Assembly (NCBI RefSeq): GCF_001649575.2
Contig: NC_051446.1
Coordinates: 21,459,632-21,523,631 of the forward strand
Length of the DNA: 64,000 bases
Direction of reading: 5' to 3'
From: Kryptolebias marmoratus
Lineage: Eukaryota > Chordata > Actinopteri > Cyprinodontiformes > Rivulidae
Part shown: piece by piece, positions 36,107 through 49,800 of the stretch
Position numbering within the stretch: the first letter of the stretch is position 1
Layout: each line of letters starts with the position of its first letter
Translations under genes and position numbers: made by a program
Notes under the pieces: model-generated
Database searches by the model: none
What the model saw: the letters and a program-made list of their open reading frames with translations, nothing else
What the model was told of the DNA's origin: nothing

Positions 36107-37400
36107 GCTGGAAGACAGAAGCATGGATTAGTCCCCCCCTGGAACCCTTACAGCCCCCTTCACATGCAGACACACAAACACATGACCACTCTGGACTGGG
36201 ACACATGCACGGAGCGGATCTGGAGCAGATCTGGAGCAGATCCGGGCAGCTGGGCGGGTTATATTTAGTTTAAATGAATGCTCTGCGTACTCACGCCGAG
36301 CCTGAAACCAGACAGCAACTGGATCCTGATTGCTTTCAATTGTCTTCGATCGGCGCACCGCAACAAGGGATTTCTGAATCGGGGTCACTCTGTGAAAGAG
36401 TCTCTCTCCCTTTTCTCCCTCCTCCCCTCTTTCTCTCTACCTTTTTTTTTAAGCTAAAAAAACTCCCTGCTCCGAGGGGCCTTTCTCCGGTTTCACTGAA
36501 AAGGTGTCCGGGTCCGGTTTGCTTTTACTACTGACGCGCAGAACCGAGCCGCTAGTCGGGATGTCGGTCCCTTTAATTTGAATTATTTTGACGCGCTTCT
36601 AGATGCAAACAGCCCAGACGGAAACATGATGTTTTGGTTTTATTCAGCCTCTTATTTTGTTTTTGTTTTTATCCACAACTTACCTCGCGGATCTGTTCAA
36701 CTCCGCGCCGCAGCCGCTCGTCGCCGAAGAGGGAGAAAAAGCTGCGCAAACTACCCGAAAGTAGCGCCAGTTGGATTCTTGTCTCAGGCATTAAAATCCC
36801 ACACACGCAAAAAAGAACAAAAAAAGAGAGAAGGTATCCGAGAAAAAATAAGCGTGCGTGTGTGAGTGTGTGTTTGTTTTCAGAGCGGAGGAATGCGGAC
36901 GGACATCTGCCCGGAGAGATTCCGTGTGTGTGTGTGNNNNNNNNNNNNNNNNNNNNNNNNNNNNNNNNNNNNNNNNNNNNNNNNNNNNNNNNNNNNNNNN
37001 NNNNNNNNNNNNNNNNNNNNNNNNNNNNNNNNNNNNNNNNNNNNNNNNNNNNNNNNNNNNNNNNNNNNNNNNNNNNNNNNNNNNNNNNNNNCGGTGTGTG
37101 TGAGCGGAGGAAGGTTACAGGAGGTTGTGCCGTTGTTCGTAAGGCTCCGCCTCCTCCGTTCAGACCTTCTTCCAGTAAACGCACGCACGCGCGCGCTCGC
37201 CCTCGACGCCGCGCCGCGCAGGAGAGCTCACAAGTGCGCGCCCTCCTCCCCCCTTCCTCCTCTCCTCCCACCGCGTGCTCGCGCTCTGGAAGATCGCCAA
37301 TAAATAATCGCCGTGACCTTTGCCTGCGCCGTTTCCTGGTACTGATGGGTTCCCTTTCTCTACAAGGTGGAAAAAAAAAAAATTAAATTAAAAAAGGCCG
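36107..37400 (-). promoter_or_regulatory. socs3 5' UTR exon and promoter
   Basis: A consensus donor CGCGAG|GTAAGT ends a non-coding exon at 36684, and CTGTCTTCCAG opens the coding exon at about 36107, mirroring the mammalian two-exon layout of SOCS3. Upstream, on the minus strand, TTACTGGAA (37177-37169) resembles the divergent TTANNNGAA STAT half of mammalian SOCS3 promoters and precedes a GC box GGAGGCGGAGCC. CpG-rich throughout. The start site probably lies close to or inside the assembly gap. Confidence 0.55.
36937..37091. other. Assembly gap (155 N) in the socs3 5' region
   Basis: Flanked on both sides by GT dinucleotide runs, so it probably hides a long (GT)n microsatellite. It prevents exact mapping of the socs3 transcription start. 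Confidence 0.98.
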
Positions 37401-37509
37401 CCACGTGAGGCTCCTGTTAATGTTTAAAATGTGAGGATATATTTAGGTTTATATACAACAACCCTGGGTTTAAATTAAGGCCCCCCACCCTCCCTTGCTG
37501 CTGGGAACA

Positions 37510-37860
37510 TGTAATCAGCTTGTGTTGGCACTTATCAATTAGGCATGGCGGCCATCTTGAATCGAATTGACTCCAAATCTTAACCTATTTGTAGATATAC
37601 AAATAAGGATTATTTCCCAAAAGTTTTATTAAAATATGTCCGGCAGTTCTTGAAATATTTTGCTAACAGACAACCAGGGTTGTAAGCCAAGATGTTGCGC
37701 TCAAAGTAAGTGTTGGGGACGACGCTCAGCTACTACCACGCCAAGCTTTAGCTGACTGTAGAAGTAGTAGACGCCTGAAATTAAAATTTGTTCAGTGGTT
37801 CATGAAATATTCTGGAAAAAGACGCACAGACACGGGCAAAGACATGACTGCTCACAAACA
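37510..37860 (-). repeat. Dispersed repeat 'A', inverted copy
   Basis: GGCGGCCATCTTGAATCGAA, GAAATATTTTGCTAACAGAC and GCTCAGCTACTACCACGCC in inverse family order, followed by a second partial copy (GTTCATGAAATATTC). Confidence 0.75.
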
Positions 37861-38454
37861 CTGCCAAGGAAAACATTTACAGGCAAACAATGAAGTATAT
37901 TTGATCACATTCGTCCCATCTAATGGCTCAGTAAAGTGATATATAATTAATCGTTTTTGCTGACGGGACGTTACTTCAGTTTGTTTTGTTTCAGTCTAAA
38001 CAGTCCCTGCCCGTAACTGTTGCTGTTAAACATGATCCCCCACCCCACCCCCATTGAGTTTCAGGAGATAAAAGTCTTACCTTTAAAGCAAAAAATGCAT
38101 CTTGCAAAAAATTATCTGGCCTTTATATCTTGTTATAACTTTTTATTCTCCCAAGATAAAAATATCTTCTCCACTATCTAGCGAACCGGTGAACTGCATG
38201 AAGACAAAGTCCCTCAGGCTGTTGTGCCTTGCCAGGAAGCATCTGGATTACTGTAAGTGCTCACGAGCAACGGAGATATATTACTCCTGTTCGCCTGCCT
38301 GCCTGACCTGATTTTCTCTTTTTTTTTTTAACAAGGAAAAGACCTGCGTTGTAAAACTTTGCGTCACCTCACGCAAAAAGCACAAGCTAAAAACGGTTTA
38401 CTTGCAGGCTGTTAGGTTTATATCGCTAATTGTTTTCTGATACTTTTTAATTAG

Positions 38455-39215
38455 GCGATAATGTTTGTGCCCATGTCTGTGTGTGTTCGTTTGGTTGTAC
38501 TGTTAGCAAAATATCTCATGAACCGGTGGATGGGTTTTAATGGCAGTTTTACAGATATTGAGCTCAAATTTGGTGTGGTAGTAGCTGAGAGTTATCCTCA
38601 ATGCATGCTACAAGTGTTTTTATATTGCCTTAAACTTTAATATTAACTATGTGGAGTCAACCCTGTTTGTTGGTTAGCAAAATATCTCATTAACCACTGG
38701 ATAGATTACAATGAAACTTTCAGAAAGTAATTCTACAACTGGAGTCAACTCAATTCAAGATGGCTGCCACAGCCAACTGACCACCTGAGATGCAACAACT
38801 GCCATAAATCAGCCAATGTTACAGATATTGACCTGGTGTTTCGCATGGTAGTAGCTAAGAGTCATTTCCAACACGTACTCTGAACAAATTGCACAAAGCT
38901 GGTGTCAACCAAGTTTGTCTGTTAGCAAAATACCCCATGAACTTCTGGACCGGTTCAAATGAAACTCTCAGAAAGTAATGACAGCATGTATATCTACAGC
39001 TGAGCAACTTTTAGAGCGAGTTCAATTCAAGATGGCCACCACAGATAATGGCTATAACCCACTCAAAATGGCAGATAATGAAGTAAAGTTTATGTAGCGG
39101 CAGCTGAGAGTCATCCTCAACACAAACTGTGGCGGCCATCTTGAATTAGACATCTGTCATGAAAAGGCGGCGGGCGATATGCATTTCTTTAAGTGATGCT
39201 AAGCGTTTGATAATT
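38455..39215 (+). repeat. Dispersed repeat 'A', tandem trimer
   Basis: Three head-to-tail copies starting near 38455, 38650 and 38905, each opening with GTTAGCAAAATA-like words; the second and third carry AAGATGGCTGCC and AAGATGGCCACC. The last has the CATTTCTTTAAGTGATGC tail. Confidence 0.8.
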
Positions 39216-40261
39216 ACTTAATTTATGTTACTAGCGCTATTTTAAGATGCTGTATTTTATTTCCCTAGTTTTGAAAAAAATAACAAAGCCCGAAAAAAGA
39301 CTGCAGGTAAAAAAGAAAAAAGTTTTTACTAAATAATAATACAAATACTGAATTCTTCTAGCTTATTTCATGAGTTTTTGTGTTTGGTTTTGCAAATTTA
39401 TAAGTTTAATGCTTGATTATATTTCTGTATATTAAACGAAATACAACCTGTTTTGCATTCAAAACCAAAATAAAAATCTGTACAGAGAAAAAAAAAACAG
39501 ACTTTCTCACAACAGTCAAAGAATACCGATTTAACTCCTCATAGTAAATGATTAAAAAAACAAAAAAAGAGGAAGAACTCATAGATAACACCGTGAAACT
39601 TCTGTTTAATATTAGGACAAGTGTTTTTACAGTTTCTCTGAAATGATTTGCTTAAAAATGCAAATGAGCTTTTATCAAGTTTGAATGTATTTGCACATCA
39701 CAAATAGGCAAACCGCAGCAAAACAAACTCTGTGAGGTACTTTTGCTGCTTTGTTTTTGCAGGTCTGGTGCAGATCGTGCTTGCAAAATAAATAATAGTC
39801 GTTTGTTTGTTTTTCTTTTTTTTTAGTCATGTTTATTGTAGGAAATATGGAAGAGTTGTACTAAAATTAGAGTATTTTAGTCATTGGAAGAGACAATTTC
39901 ATGTAAACTGTTATTTTTCAGTATATGAAAACAAAGAAGAGGAAGGATATAAAAGTTTAAATTGCATCAGTAAAACCAGGGTGACCATAAAATGACAAAT
40001 TAACTTTATTCTAAAGCTGATGTTGACAAAAGAGTCTTTAGAGTAATTGCCTAATAAGCTTCTTCCATTGTGTGTCATGACGATTGTTTTGGCCGAACCT
40101 TAAAAATACCGTTATGCACAAACCCGTGCTCAGAGTATGTGTTGCGTATGACTCTCATCCACCTTTGCCTTTCGAGGGGTGATAACTTATTTTATTTAGA
40201 CTTTTTACATAAAACTGAAGGTTGGAGATAGTTTTCCGGTTGAGCAGGGGTCTTTCTAACA

Positions 40262-40690
40262 TACAGCACTGTTTTAAAGTTTAAAACCACCCCATTTCCT
40301 TCACATTTTGCTTCTAATGAGTCAGACAGTTTTTCTTATCTTTTATAATCATCTCTATCAATAAGTCTTCAGACTTTCTGAAGGTTCTTGAAAGTTTTTC
40401 TTCGAAGGCTGCTTTTCTCCCATTTTCTACCCAGTCTTCACATCTGACAATGACAGCAAATTGTGCTTTAGAGTTTAGGAGACTTTTTATGCCTGAATGA
40501 CTTATGGGTCAGAGTTAGGTGTCAAAACAACCTCTGAAAATGATCAATTTCTGGACTGAAAGTGGGAGAAAATGGAGTCTGAAAATACCTTCAGAAAGCC
40601 TGAAAAATGTTGATCAAGGCCATTTTAAAAGATTACAAAAAAGCCCTTTGAAGGAAAAGGGATGACTCAAGGCTTTTGCACAGGACTGTA
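40262..40690. mobile_element. Non-autonomous DNA element candidate
   Basis: Left end TACAGCACTGTTTTAAAG and right end GCTTTTGCACAGGACTGTA form imperfect inverted termini (TACAGNNCTGT). The end sequence GACTCAAGGCTTTTGCACAG is typical of fish Tc1-type non-autonomous elements. No coding capacity. Confidence 0.5.
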
Positions 40691-40841
40691 AGTCCATTAC
40701 CCATAAATGTTAACAATATTTAGTTTATCCGCTGTATAATTTGCAGGACATAATTATTTTAGTGAATTTCGACCTCAGAGTGCATTTGTAAACTGACGGA
40801 GTTGTCAATAAAGTTTTTTTAAACGCGCCGCAGCTACAGTA

Positions 40842-43800
40842 ATGGCGGCTCCCATGTCCTGGAGGAGGCTACTGCATTCCGTGTCCTCGCCGGCCATTGC
40901 CGGGGTTTTTACTCGGATATCTGACCGGCTGTTTCGTGCTCGGGACAGAAGAAGAGGGTAAGAGTCGCGGTAAACCGGGTCGGACACGAACACGGAGGTG
41001 AAACGGTGTTTGTTTCAAACCGAACCGCTCTGCCTTTTAGCATGCCTTGCTAATGTTGTTGCTTGCTAGTACATCCATTATCGGACCCGCTTAATTTCGG
41101 TGCTGCTGTTACCAGAATTTCCCGTTCTGCATGCGACTTGTTTAGCTTTAACGTTTATTTTTCTGCACAATTTTTTAACCTGAGAATGCCCATCGTAATA
41201 CATCTCCCGAGACTTCTGCAAACAGTTGTTAACCTTGGAGGAAAGTTTTGTAAGTGAGTCGCGGAACCAGACAGTTTATCAATGGCTGACACTTGAGACG
41301 TATCGTTACACTTTCTGTCAGGTGGACGCAGAAACAGAGGTCGGCACATTGTTCAGGACAGATCAGCAGGCGATGTGACACACCTGTGCTTTCAGTAAAA
41401 GCTAGTCATTTTTATGCAGACAATAGATCTTTAGTTTTCCTTGTCTTGGCATTGAATGTCCCAGAGCAGAACTGTGTTCAGACGAGCCGGTTTCAGGTTC
41501 CTGTCAGTGTGATTGTTAGGTCATCGATCATTACAGGAAAGGAAATGAAACTGCGCCAACACGTTCGTCCAGCCTGTGTTTACAGTTAAAGGGCAAGAGC
41601 AACTGCACCCAAAATAATTAAACAGTTTAGTTTTTTTTTTTTTATCTGAATGAGGTCTTGTTAAAACGTCAGCTTGTACTCAATCTTTAATCTGTTGTAA
41701 ACAGCAGGCAGCATGTGGGGCTGAGCAAACACAAGTGATGCCGGGAACAAGGATATTTTTCTTTCAGCATCCAAAGAAATGCAAACTTCACTGCCTTGTC
41801 ATTTGTTTTCGACACTGTCATTCTCTTATCAGCAAGTAATTTACCCAGAAGGAGCCAAACTTTAACGCTCAGTCTAATAGCTGCTTTTATGATGGTGTTT
41901 GCATTGCTTTTAAACCCCCTTTTTTCTTCTTTTTACTATTATTACCACCTGCCATCAAAGGAGAAGGTTGTTTTCGCTTGTCTGTCTGTTAGCAAAATAT
42001 CTCATGAACCACTGGATGCACTTTAATGAAACTTTCAGGGAATATTTACTAAATGTACGTCAACCACCAGTGAACCTTTGGAGTCAGTCCATTTAAAGAT
42101 GGCCGCCACAGCCAATCAACATTAGCTAACACAAAAATGTCTGTAATTCAGCCAGTTTTACAGATATTGAGCTAAGATTTGGGGTGGTAGTAGCTGAGAG
42201 TCATCCAAAAAACATCCCTTTAGCGTGTCAAGATCTGTAATTATATTTATTTTATTGTAGCCAGTCTGAGTTACTAGATTGTTATATAACTACAAGAGGA
42301 GAAAGTCTAGTGTTTTTTAATATCATATTCAGTTGTTTTTTTAAAGATAAATAATAAATAAATTGGGGTAAATGTTTAGTTTTACCTCAGTGCCACGTGT
42401 TATTTTTACTTGTGCTGTAATCAGATTCAAACCTCTTGTTTTCTGCTCAACAAAGCGCAGAGGTGAAAATAAACAAAAACAACAACAAAAAAACCTTTTG
42501 TAATTGCTGCACTGCATATCGTAACTTGGAAATTATAACGGGTATATTTAAATTTTGAGCAGATGTAGTGATTAAATGTATGCATTAACCAGCTTCCAAT
42601 GATTTTACAAAAACAAAAGCTTTGACGGTGTGTTGTGATTTCTTTCCACCTGCATGTGATGGTTGTGATCTTTAGTTTGCCTGATCAGCTGACAGTCAGA
42701 GCTGCTGTTCTGCACGTCTGCCTGAGGTAAACGAGGTAAGTCAAGTGCTTGTGGGAATCTTCTGGGAACAGTTTTTGCTGGAATGTGGTAAATTCTTCGC
42801 TCCGTACCTCACTGCGCTTAAAGTTGGCCGCCGTCTTTTAAAGACAGTGACAGATATTTCAACGAAGCTGCCAGGTTGGCATCAATAACTAAATATTTTG
42901 AGGGCATTCACCACAGACACAGATGGGAGGCTGAGGGCGGGGTTCTTCAGTAGACGTGAGCAGAAAAACATGCAAAGTGGGAATAAATACAGGAAGGTTA
43001 TATCAGGACGAGCAGGGTAGCGTATGACGCAAGGTTTCTTTGAGAAAACTTTGGCATATCTGATGTTGTGAAACTACTTCAGCTGCTGCACACTTGGACA
43101 TTAGATACTTTGATCACTGTGGTGTTACTGCTTATCTTATATGGACCATCTACAAATAGATAACCCAGAAAAATATCACTGTAATCACATGCTTTAATTT
43201 AGATAAAGAAGAAACAAAATTATCCACCTACTGGAAATGCTGCTCACGCTCTGCCCTCCCACACTCAACTTTGTTTACATCATATAAATTGGATTCTGTG
43301 AAAATACTTGAGCGTTGCTTTGCATGTCGCCGTTGCATATAGTTAAGAGATGGCACGTCTGTTTCCTCCTCATAAATGATGGTGCATTTTTATCCAGTGC
43401 TAAAGGGAATTATAAAAGAAGCTCAGATGCTTCTTTTTCTTAGGTTTTTGATGACTGGATGAGCTCTGATCCTGGTCGTCTATTCAATCTTTGCACATCA
43501 CATCACCCAATAAATGTTGTTCAGTTCCGTTACAGATTTATTAATCTATTTACAAGAACATTGTACTGTTTGTAAAGGGATAAATACTGAGAAAATGATG
43601 CAAGGCATTTCTAGAAAACTACCAAGAAATATTAATCCATGAGAAGAACAAACTGTATCTTCTAATCTCTAAATGCGAAGAGCAAAAACTTACACGTTTG
43701 ATTTCCTATTTATTATAACATGAGAAAAAAACAGCACCTAAATAATTAGATAAACCAGTCCAACTCTTGATTTTTTTTTATTTAAAACAAATGTATATGG

Positions 43801-46800
43801 GTCACTTCATGAAATGGGGTCACCATTACACATAGTCAAAATGATTGATCAGTAAAAACATACCATCCCTATGAACAGGGGTTTAAAACCCACGTTCCTA
43901 AACTGTTAATTTATTCAATAAATAAAACTCTTGTTGTGTCATTTGAAAGCACCACTCCTGAGAGCTTTAAATCCACAGGGAGATGGAATTTAGTTGAACC
44001 ATAAAGTAACAGTCATCGATCGTTAGTTTCGTGTCCCAATTCAGCCTGTTACGCTTGAGTCCCAATTCCGAAAAAAAAAAGCATTCTGGGGCTTTCCCGC
44101 AAGTACCATCCCATAGTAATATGCGCAAAAGTTCAATCTGCCTGCCCAGCGAATCGCTGAATCATCAAGCTGTGCAAGCTGCCCCAGGAGAAGGAGGAGG
44201 AGGAGGAGTGTGTTTCTTGTCACTAAAGTTATGTTAAAAACCTTATTTGCAACTAGAGAACTTCAGTAGCCCATCCAAAAAAAAAAAGAGGAACATGACT
44301 CATCTCCATTGTTGATTTGATGTATTCCCCATTGATCATAGATTCATATCTTACAGTCTCATCCACTGTGCTAGGAGATTTAAACATTCATCCTCATCTC
44401 ACATATCGGTGACCCATTTTCATGAAGTGACCCATATATGGATTGTATCTGCTCAATCAGAACCAGGATGTTTGGTCCCATATCCAGCTGTTTGAAAAGG
44501 AACATGAGTCATGTTACGCTCATGTGTTGTAACAATATATTTTATCGTTGCCTTAAACTGAGAGGGCCTTGATTTTTTTCTTCAGAGATGCTGGGAATGT
44601 CTTTGAAGTGTCAGAGACAGTTGGACATTCAGAGACAATGTCATCTGTGTGGAACAGTTTTGTCATTTTCACTTCCTTGATGGCTCTGTTGGTTCCCAAA
44701 AGGAAATGGTTTGATCTCGAAAACTGGTTGGAGTCAAAAATAAGAATCTGTCCTCTACATGTCTTTTGCATGTTTTTTTACATTAATGTTTGGAATAATT
44801 TCCTCATGCATTTAAATTTTGTGCAACAGTCCAAACAATGCAAGGCAAAGACTTCTTTATGTGGCGCAAACCTGAGTCTTGTTCAATTAAATTAAATCTT
44901 TTACATTCTATTTATGTACCACCAATTCACAATAAAAGCCATCTAAGGACACTTGACCAAAACAAAAGCAAAAAAAACCCAACATGTCCAATTCAGTCCT
45001 GTTCCAACTCAATACATATATAATTCCATTTGCATGTAATCTAATTAATTCAAATTATAATCCAGTACAGTACAATCAGCACTGGGCCAAAAGGACTTTC
45101 AATGAGAATGAAAACAAAAAACAATATTTTTTAATGCATGCATTGGAAATGAAGAGGTTAAGACAGCAGAGTGAGGAAACATGGTCAGCGTGTCCTCCAG
45201 CTACCTGAGCTTAAAGCAGCATAACTAAAGGGATGGTTTCACTTGAGTCACCCCTAATTATAAGCTTTATCAACAAAGAAAGTTTAATGGCTAAGCTTAA
45301 AACTGGAGAGGGTTTCGCCCTAGAATCAAAAGTGGGAGCTTGTTTCCTAAGAGAGAAACCTGAGAACTGAAAGCCCAATCTGCCATTTTGCTTTTAGAAA
45401 CTTTAGGAAGCTCAAATAAACCTGCAGTCTGAGAGCACAGCGCTCTATTGGGATAAGAATTGTACTGTGAGGTCTTTGCAATGTCTGTGAGCTTGGTCGT
45501 TATGAGTTTTATTATCAATCTTTTCCTCTGTGGAGTGAAGGATTGTGGGTATTCACCAACATCAAGATCAGGTCAGTCTTCAAACATGGAGCTGTGTCCT
45601 CACCAGATGATCTCAGTTAAACACAAACCACTGCCACACCTGTACCGTGCTCCCTGATGTGGTAACCCAAAGAATTTTACATTGAATTTAATTTGCAAGT
45701 TTAGCTAACAGCGTAAGGCTTCTGCAGGATTTCATCAGGAACTTTGTAACAGGGTGGAAACCTTTCGACTGGGTTTAATCTTTTCAGATGAACTCAACAG
45801 TAGATTCACTGTGAGGACAAGGCTTGAAAAGCGAAAAGAAGTTTGGGAGAAAAACATATCAGCTGCAGTGGACAAGCAGTATTTTGCAAACCATTAGTTC
45901 ATCTTCATCACAAAGTAGAGTGTTGTCTTTTTCACCAACACCAGGTTGTTCCGACGTACTTTGTTACAAAGACATGCGTTCAGAAAGCATCGCTGCAAAG
46001 TGAAAACAAAAGCAAGTTAAAGCCCTAAAATAAGCAAGGCTTGTAAAAGTTTTATCACGAGACTGTTCCAGTGTTGGGTGGTTACCTGAGTCTACAAAAA
46101 AGTAAAAAAGAAATCGCCTTTTCCAGTTTACTGAATGGAACAACCGTAAATCCCTTTTCAAAAGAATGAGGATGTCCTGAGATATTTTTAGGCCACGTCT
46201 CAGATCCACTCATTTCAGGTTTGGTTGAATACCAGAGTTAATAACTCTTATTGTTGAATTTACTGCCTAAGGCTTTGCATTGTTAATGTCGCCTATAAGT
46301 CTGGGGGGAAAAAAAGGGATGAGTGTGTTAATTTCCTGCTATATTTCTGCACGTGTTTAAAAGAATCTTGTTAAACATCATTTCACAAACACCATTATCT
46401 CAGTGTTTGTAGAGATAGTGTTCTAAAGTGAGCTGCTTATCTCTCATCACTCTGCTTCATCTTTTACAACTTACGGAAAGCAGGGAGGAGATCAGCTGTT
46501 TCTTATGACATAACACAGACTAGGAGCTGAAACTGTCTGTAAAACCAGGGTGACTCATTTCACGCTTAACCGACACAAGAATGCTATCTTTCATACAGAC
46601 GTTTTATGATTCAGAGTTATATAATCCATGCGTTCGTTACTGGATTCAAATCACAACTAACCGGAAAGACCCCCACACTTTAACCCTCTTATCTTAATAT
46701 CTGATTTGCACATTTTGTTGCCCTCCTCACAGTTTATTGCTTTAACATTGTTTCTGTGTTTGTGTGCACGAAGCACCAAAGTGTTCCATTTTCCTAGCGT

Positions 46801-49800
46801 TACCCTACTCCTCAACCCACAATTTGAAGTCACAAAAAGCAAAGTGGTGATTAAATTGTCCAGCTGCAACGTGGTCTATAATATTTGTCACATCGAACTA
46901 CTATCAAGTCTGCAGCAGACTTCAGCACACGCTTTTGTAATGCTTCTTTCCTGAAGTGATGTTCTATCAGGTGGTTATTATCATCAGCCGTGACATCAGT
47001 CAAGAGCACCGAGTATGGAGTAAAGAGCTGAAGGCTTCGTCCAGGCTAGGCTAATGGCTAGCTAGACGATTGCCTGCTTCAAATAGTTTCTCAGGCTTAT
47101 AAAACTGCCTTAGAAGAAATGAAACAAAGCAGATAAAACAACACACCGCCGTGAAAGAACTCTACATAGCTAAGGTTAAGCCTTTACATTTTGTTTGCAA
47201 GACACTGTTTAATTTGTTGCTGTTCTGCTCGACCGAACGACGTCTGTGTTGCCTCGTGAATGTGTGTCCCGAGCAAACATACGATGGTGTGCACGAGGCC
47301 ACATGTTCGCGTAGCAATGGCTGCAAACTAAACAGGCCGTGTCATGTAAAAGTGTCGAGGTTTAATGTCTGCAAATGTAGCGTACTTTCACTCCGGTGTG
47401 TTGTTTTATAAGCCTGAAAAACGATTTTGAACGGACCCTCGTTTGCCTAGCCTGGAAGAAGATGTCTGCCCTTTTTTTATTCTAAGGCTCCATGACTGAT
47501 CAGGTACTAACTACTGATAACTAACAAAAATCACTATCCCTTTAAGGAGTCGGTAAAGGGGTGGAAAGAGATTGGACCTTGGACTCACGGATCTACAGTT
47601 TCACTTCAGTCCAACAGGTGGCGATAATGTGCAGCTTTAGCGTTTGTCTTTTGTTACCACCGCCAAGGAAGTTCTGTTTCCAGTTGTGTCCGTTGGTTTG
47701 TTAGCAAGATCACATACAAACTAATGAGCAGATCTGAATGAAATTTCCAGGAAATGTTGGGGTTGTCGCAAACAAAAAAAAAACAACGGATTAAACTTTG
47801 GTGTTGGTGCAGATTATGATTATTTAACCGTGCTGTGGCCTTGGTGGAGGTTTGCGCTCTCTCAGTGCTTCTGGTTGTGTAATTAAATCCTGGAATATGG
47901 GTGACAGAAACTTGTTTTCCCTTTGGTTGTTCTGGTGGCCATCTTTGTTGTCATTGGTGTCACTTTTTAAGCGGATCTGCAACACGTTGTTCGTATGATC
48001 CCAGGATCCCGAGCTGTGGTGGGATCTGGAGAACCCTCACAGACGGACACAGATGATGAACTTTACGTCACATGGGCTCAGACAGTCGAACATAAGTTAG
48101 CTGTTAGTCTCCACACTTGTAGTGCCGAAAGCTAATAAAGTCATAAGCATTTCGTTGCTTTCGTTTTAAGCTGATGTGGGACATAGCTCCATCTTCTGTT
48201 GGTTTGTTACTGTTGTACTGTTAGATGTGTCAGAGACCATGTGTTTAATTATATTTACAAGACTGTATAATGTTACATTCCCACTTATATGCTGCTAATG
48301 TGTGGAATCCGATGTTCAGAAGTGGTAGCGTTTTGTAAATATGCATCACATCTTTTTCCACTTTTATTGAAGCCTTTATTTGTTTGGTTGTACTTTCAGC
48401 CGATGTGTCCGTGTCCCCTGCAGGTCCTCGGTGCTCCTGCTGGCTCCCCTGCTCGCTGAAACCGAGCCGGCTCCACGCCGCGTCTGCAGGCCCACCGGGT
48501 CAGCCGGAGCTCAGGGCACAGATGGCCTCTCCGCCCACTTCCGATGGATGGCGGATCAAGTACCGGCCTTCCGTGTTCCGGGAAGCAACGTCAAGATCCT
48601 GACCTCACCCGACCAATTCTACCAGGCCATGAAGGTTTGGATTCAAACCATTTCGATAAACACAAACACTTTTCCTCTTCGAAGAAATTAGTTAAAATAA
48701 TTTTTTTTTAGCAGTTAAAGGTTTTTAGGTGTCAGAACTTAGAAATGTTTTTATGTTTAACTTGAGGTATTTCGTCTGCTCCGTTTAAAGAGGAGACATA
48801 AATATGTAGCTACAGGTTGTATCCTGAGGACCTGGGAGTCGTTTAAGGGTTTAAAGATGTTTGATGCGAAAAATGGGCCTCTAAAATGCACGTGCAGACA
48901 AACTAAACTGTGTTTTCACTTAATAATGTTACACTTTGCCACTTTTCCACGATGATATTTAACATTTGCATTTGGAAAACATTGCATATGTGTGATCTGC
49001 GCTCATATGCTGGTTATTTCCCTCATCACAAAAACTAAAGTTCAACACTTTCCAATGGAAAACAAATGATTTGCGAAGGAATTTAGGCGGCAAAGGTTGT
49101 GGAAAAAAAAAATCTCTTTTGGTGAGGATGACATTACGCCCATCCACACAATGTGTTAAGGTGTCATTTACAGTTTTGCCACACCTCCTTAACCTTTAGA
49201 GACAGGCGGGTTTCGTGTGAATGGCACACTGATGGGATATTTATAGCCTGATCTGGCACGAGCACCATTCTTCCTTTCCATCATTGTCAAAAGATTGTTT
49301 GGCGTTTGTCGTAACAAGCGGGAAGAATTCTTGTGGTCATACAGGTTTTAAAAAAAATAAACCAAACTATCTAATACGAGCGAGACGTCATGGTGGAAAA
49401 AATACGTTCAAGGTAGAAAGGAAATTAAGATTTTCTGAATAGTATCATAGTTATTTGATTAAGTTTATAAAATACCATGTTTCATTTGTATTTCCTGTTA
49501 GGAACAAATGGTTTCCTTTATAAAATATTCTTATAAAGCCAAACAGTTTATTTTTCACTTAAAATTGGAGAATGTTGGAGTTCTCTATCTTTTTTTTGTT
49601 GTTTTGAAGCGTCAGACAAACTACATGACAATTTGAGGTCAGCTGTATTTCCTAAAATGAATGTTAAGAAGCATTTATAATAGGTTTTACTTTAAATTGA
49701 TTTCAATTAACTCCTCTGAGGATTCTGCAACATGATTGCACGCTCGTAAATCTGTCGGAATGGTTTAAAAAAACACAAGGGAAATTGGCGTTTAACCAAC

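Larger units (their letters stand above)
37401..40261. other. socs3-pgs1 divergent intergenic region
   Basis: No exon recognised. Mostly repeat 'A' copies in both orientations, plus A/T-rich unique sequence at 39.2-40.1 kb. Confidence 0.5.

Noticed and set aside
36669..37386. Large frames across the second gap
   Set aside because: N-filled translation within the socs3 5' region; no support.
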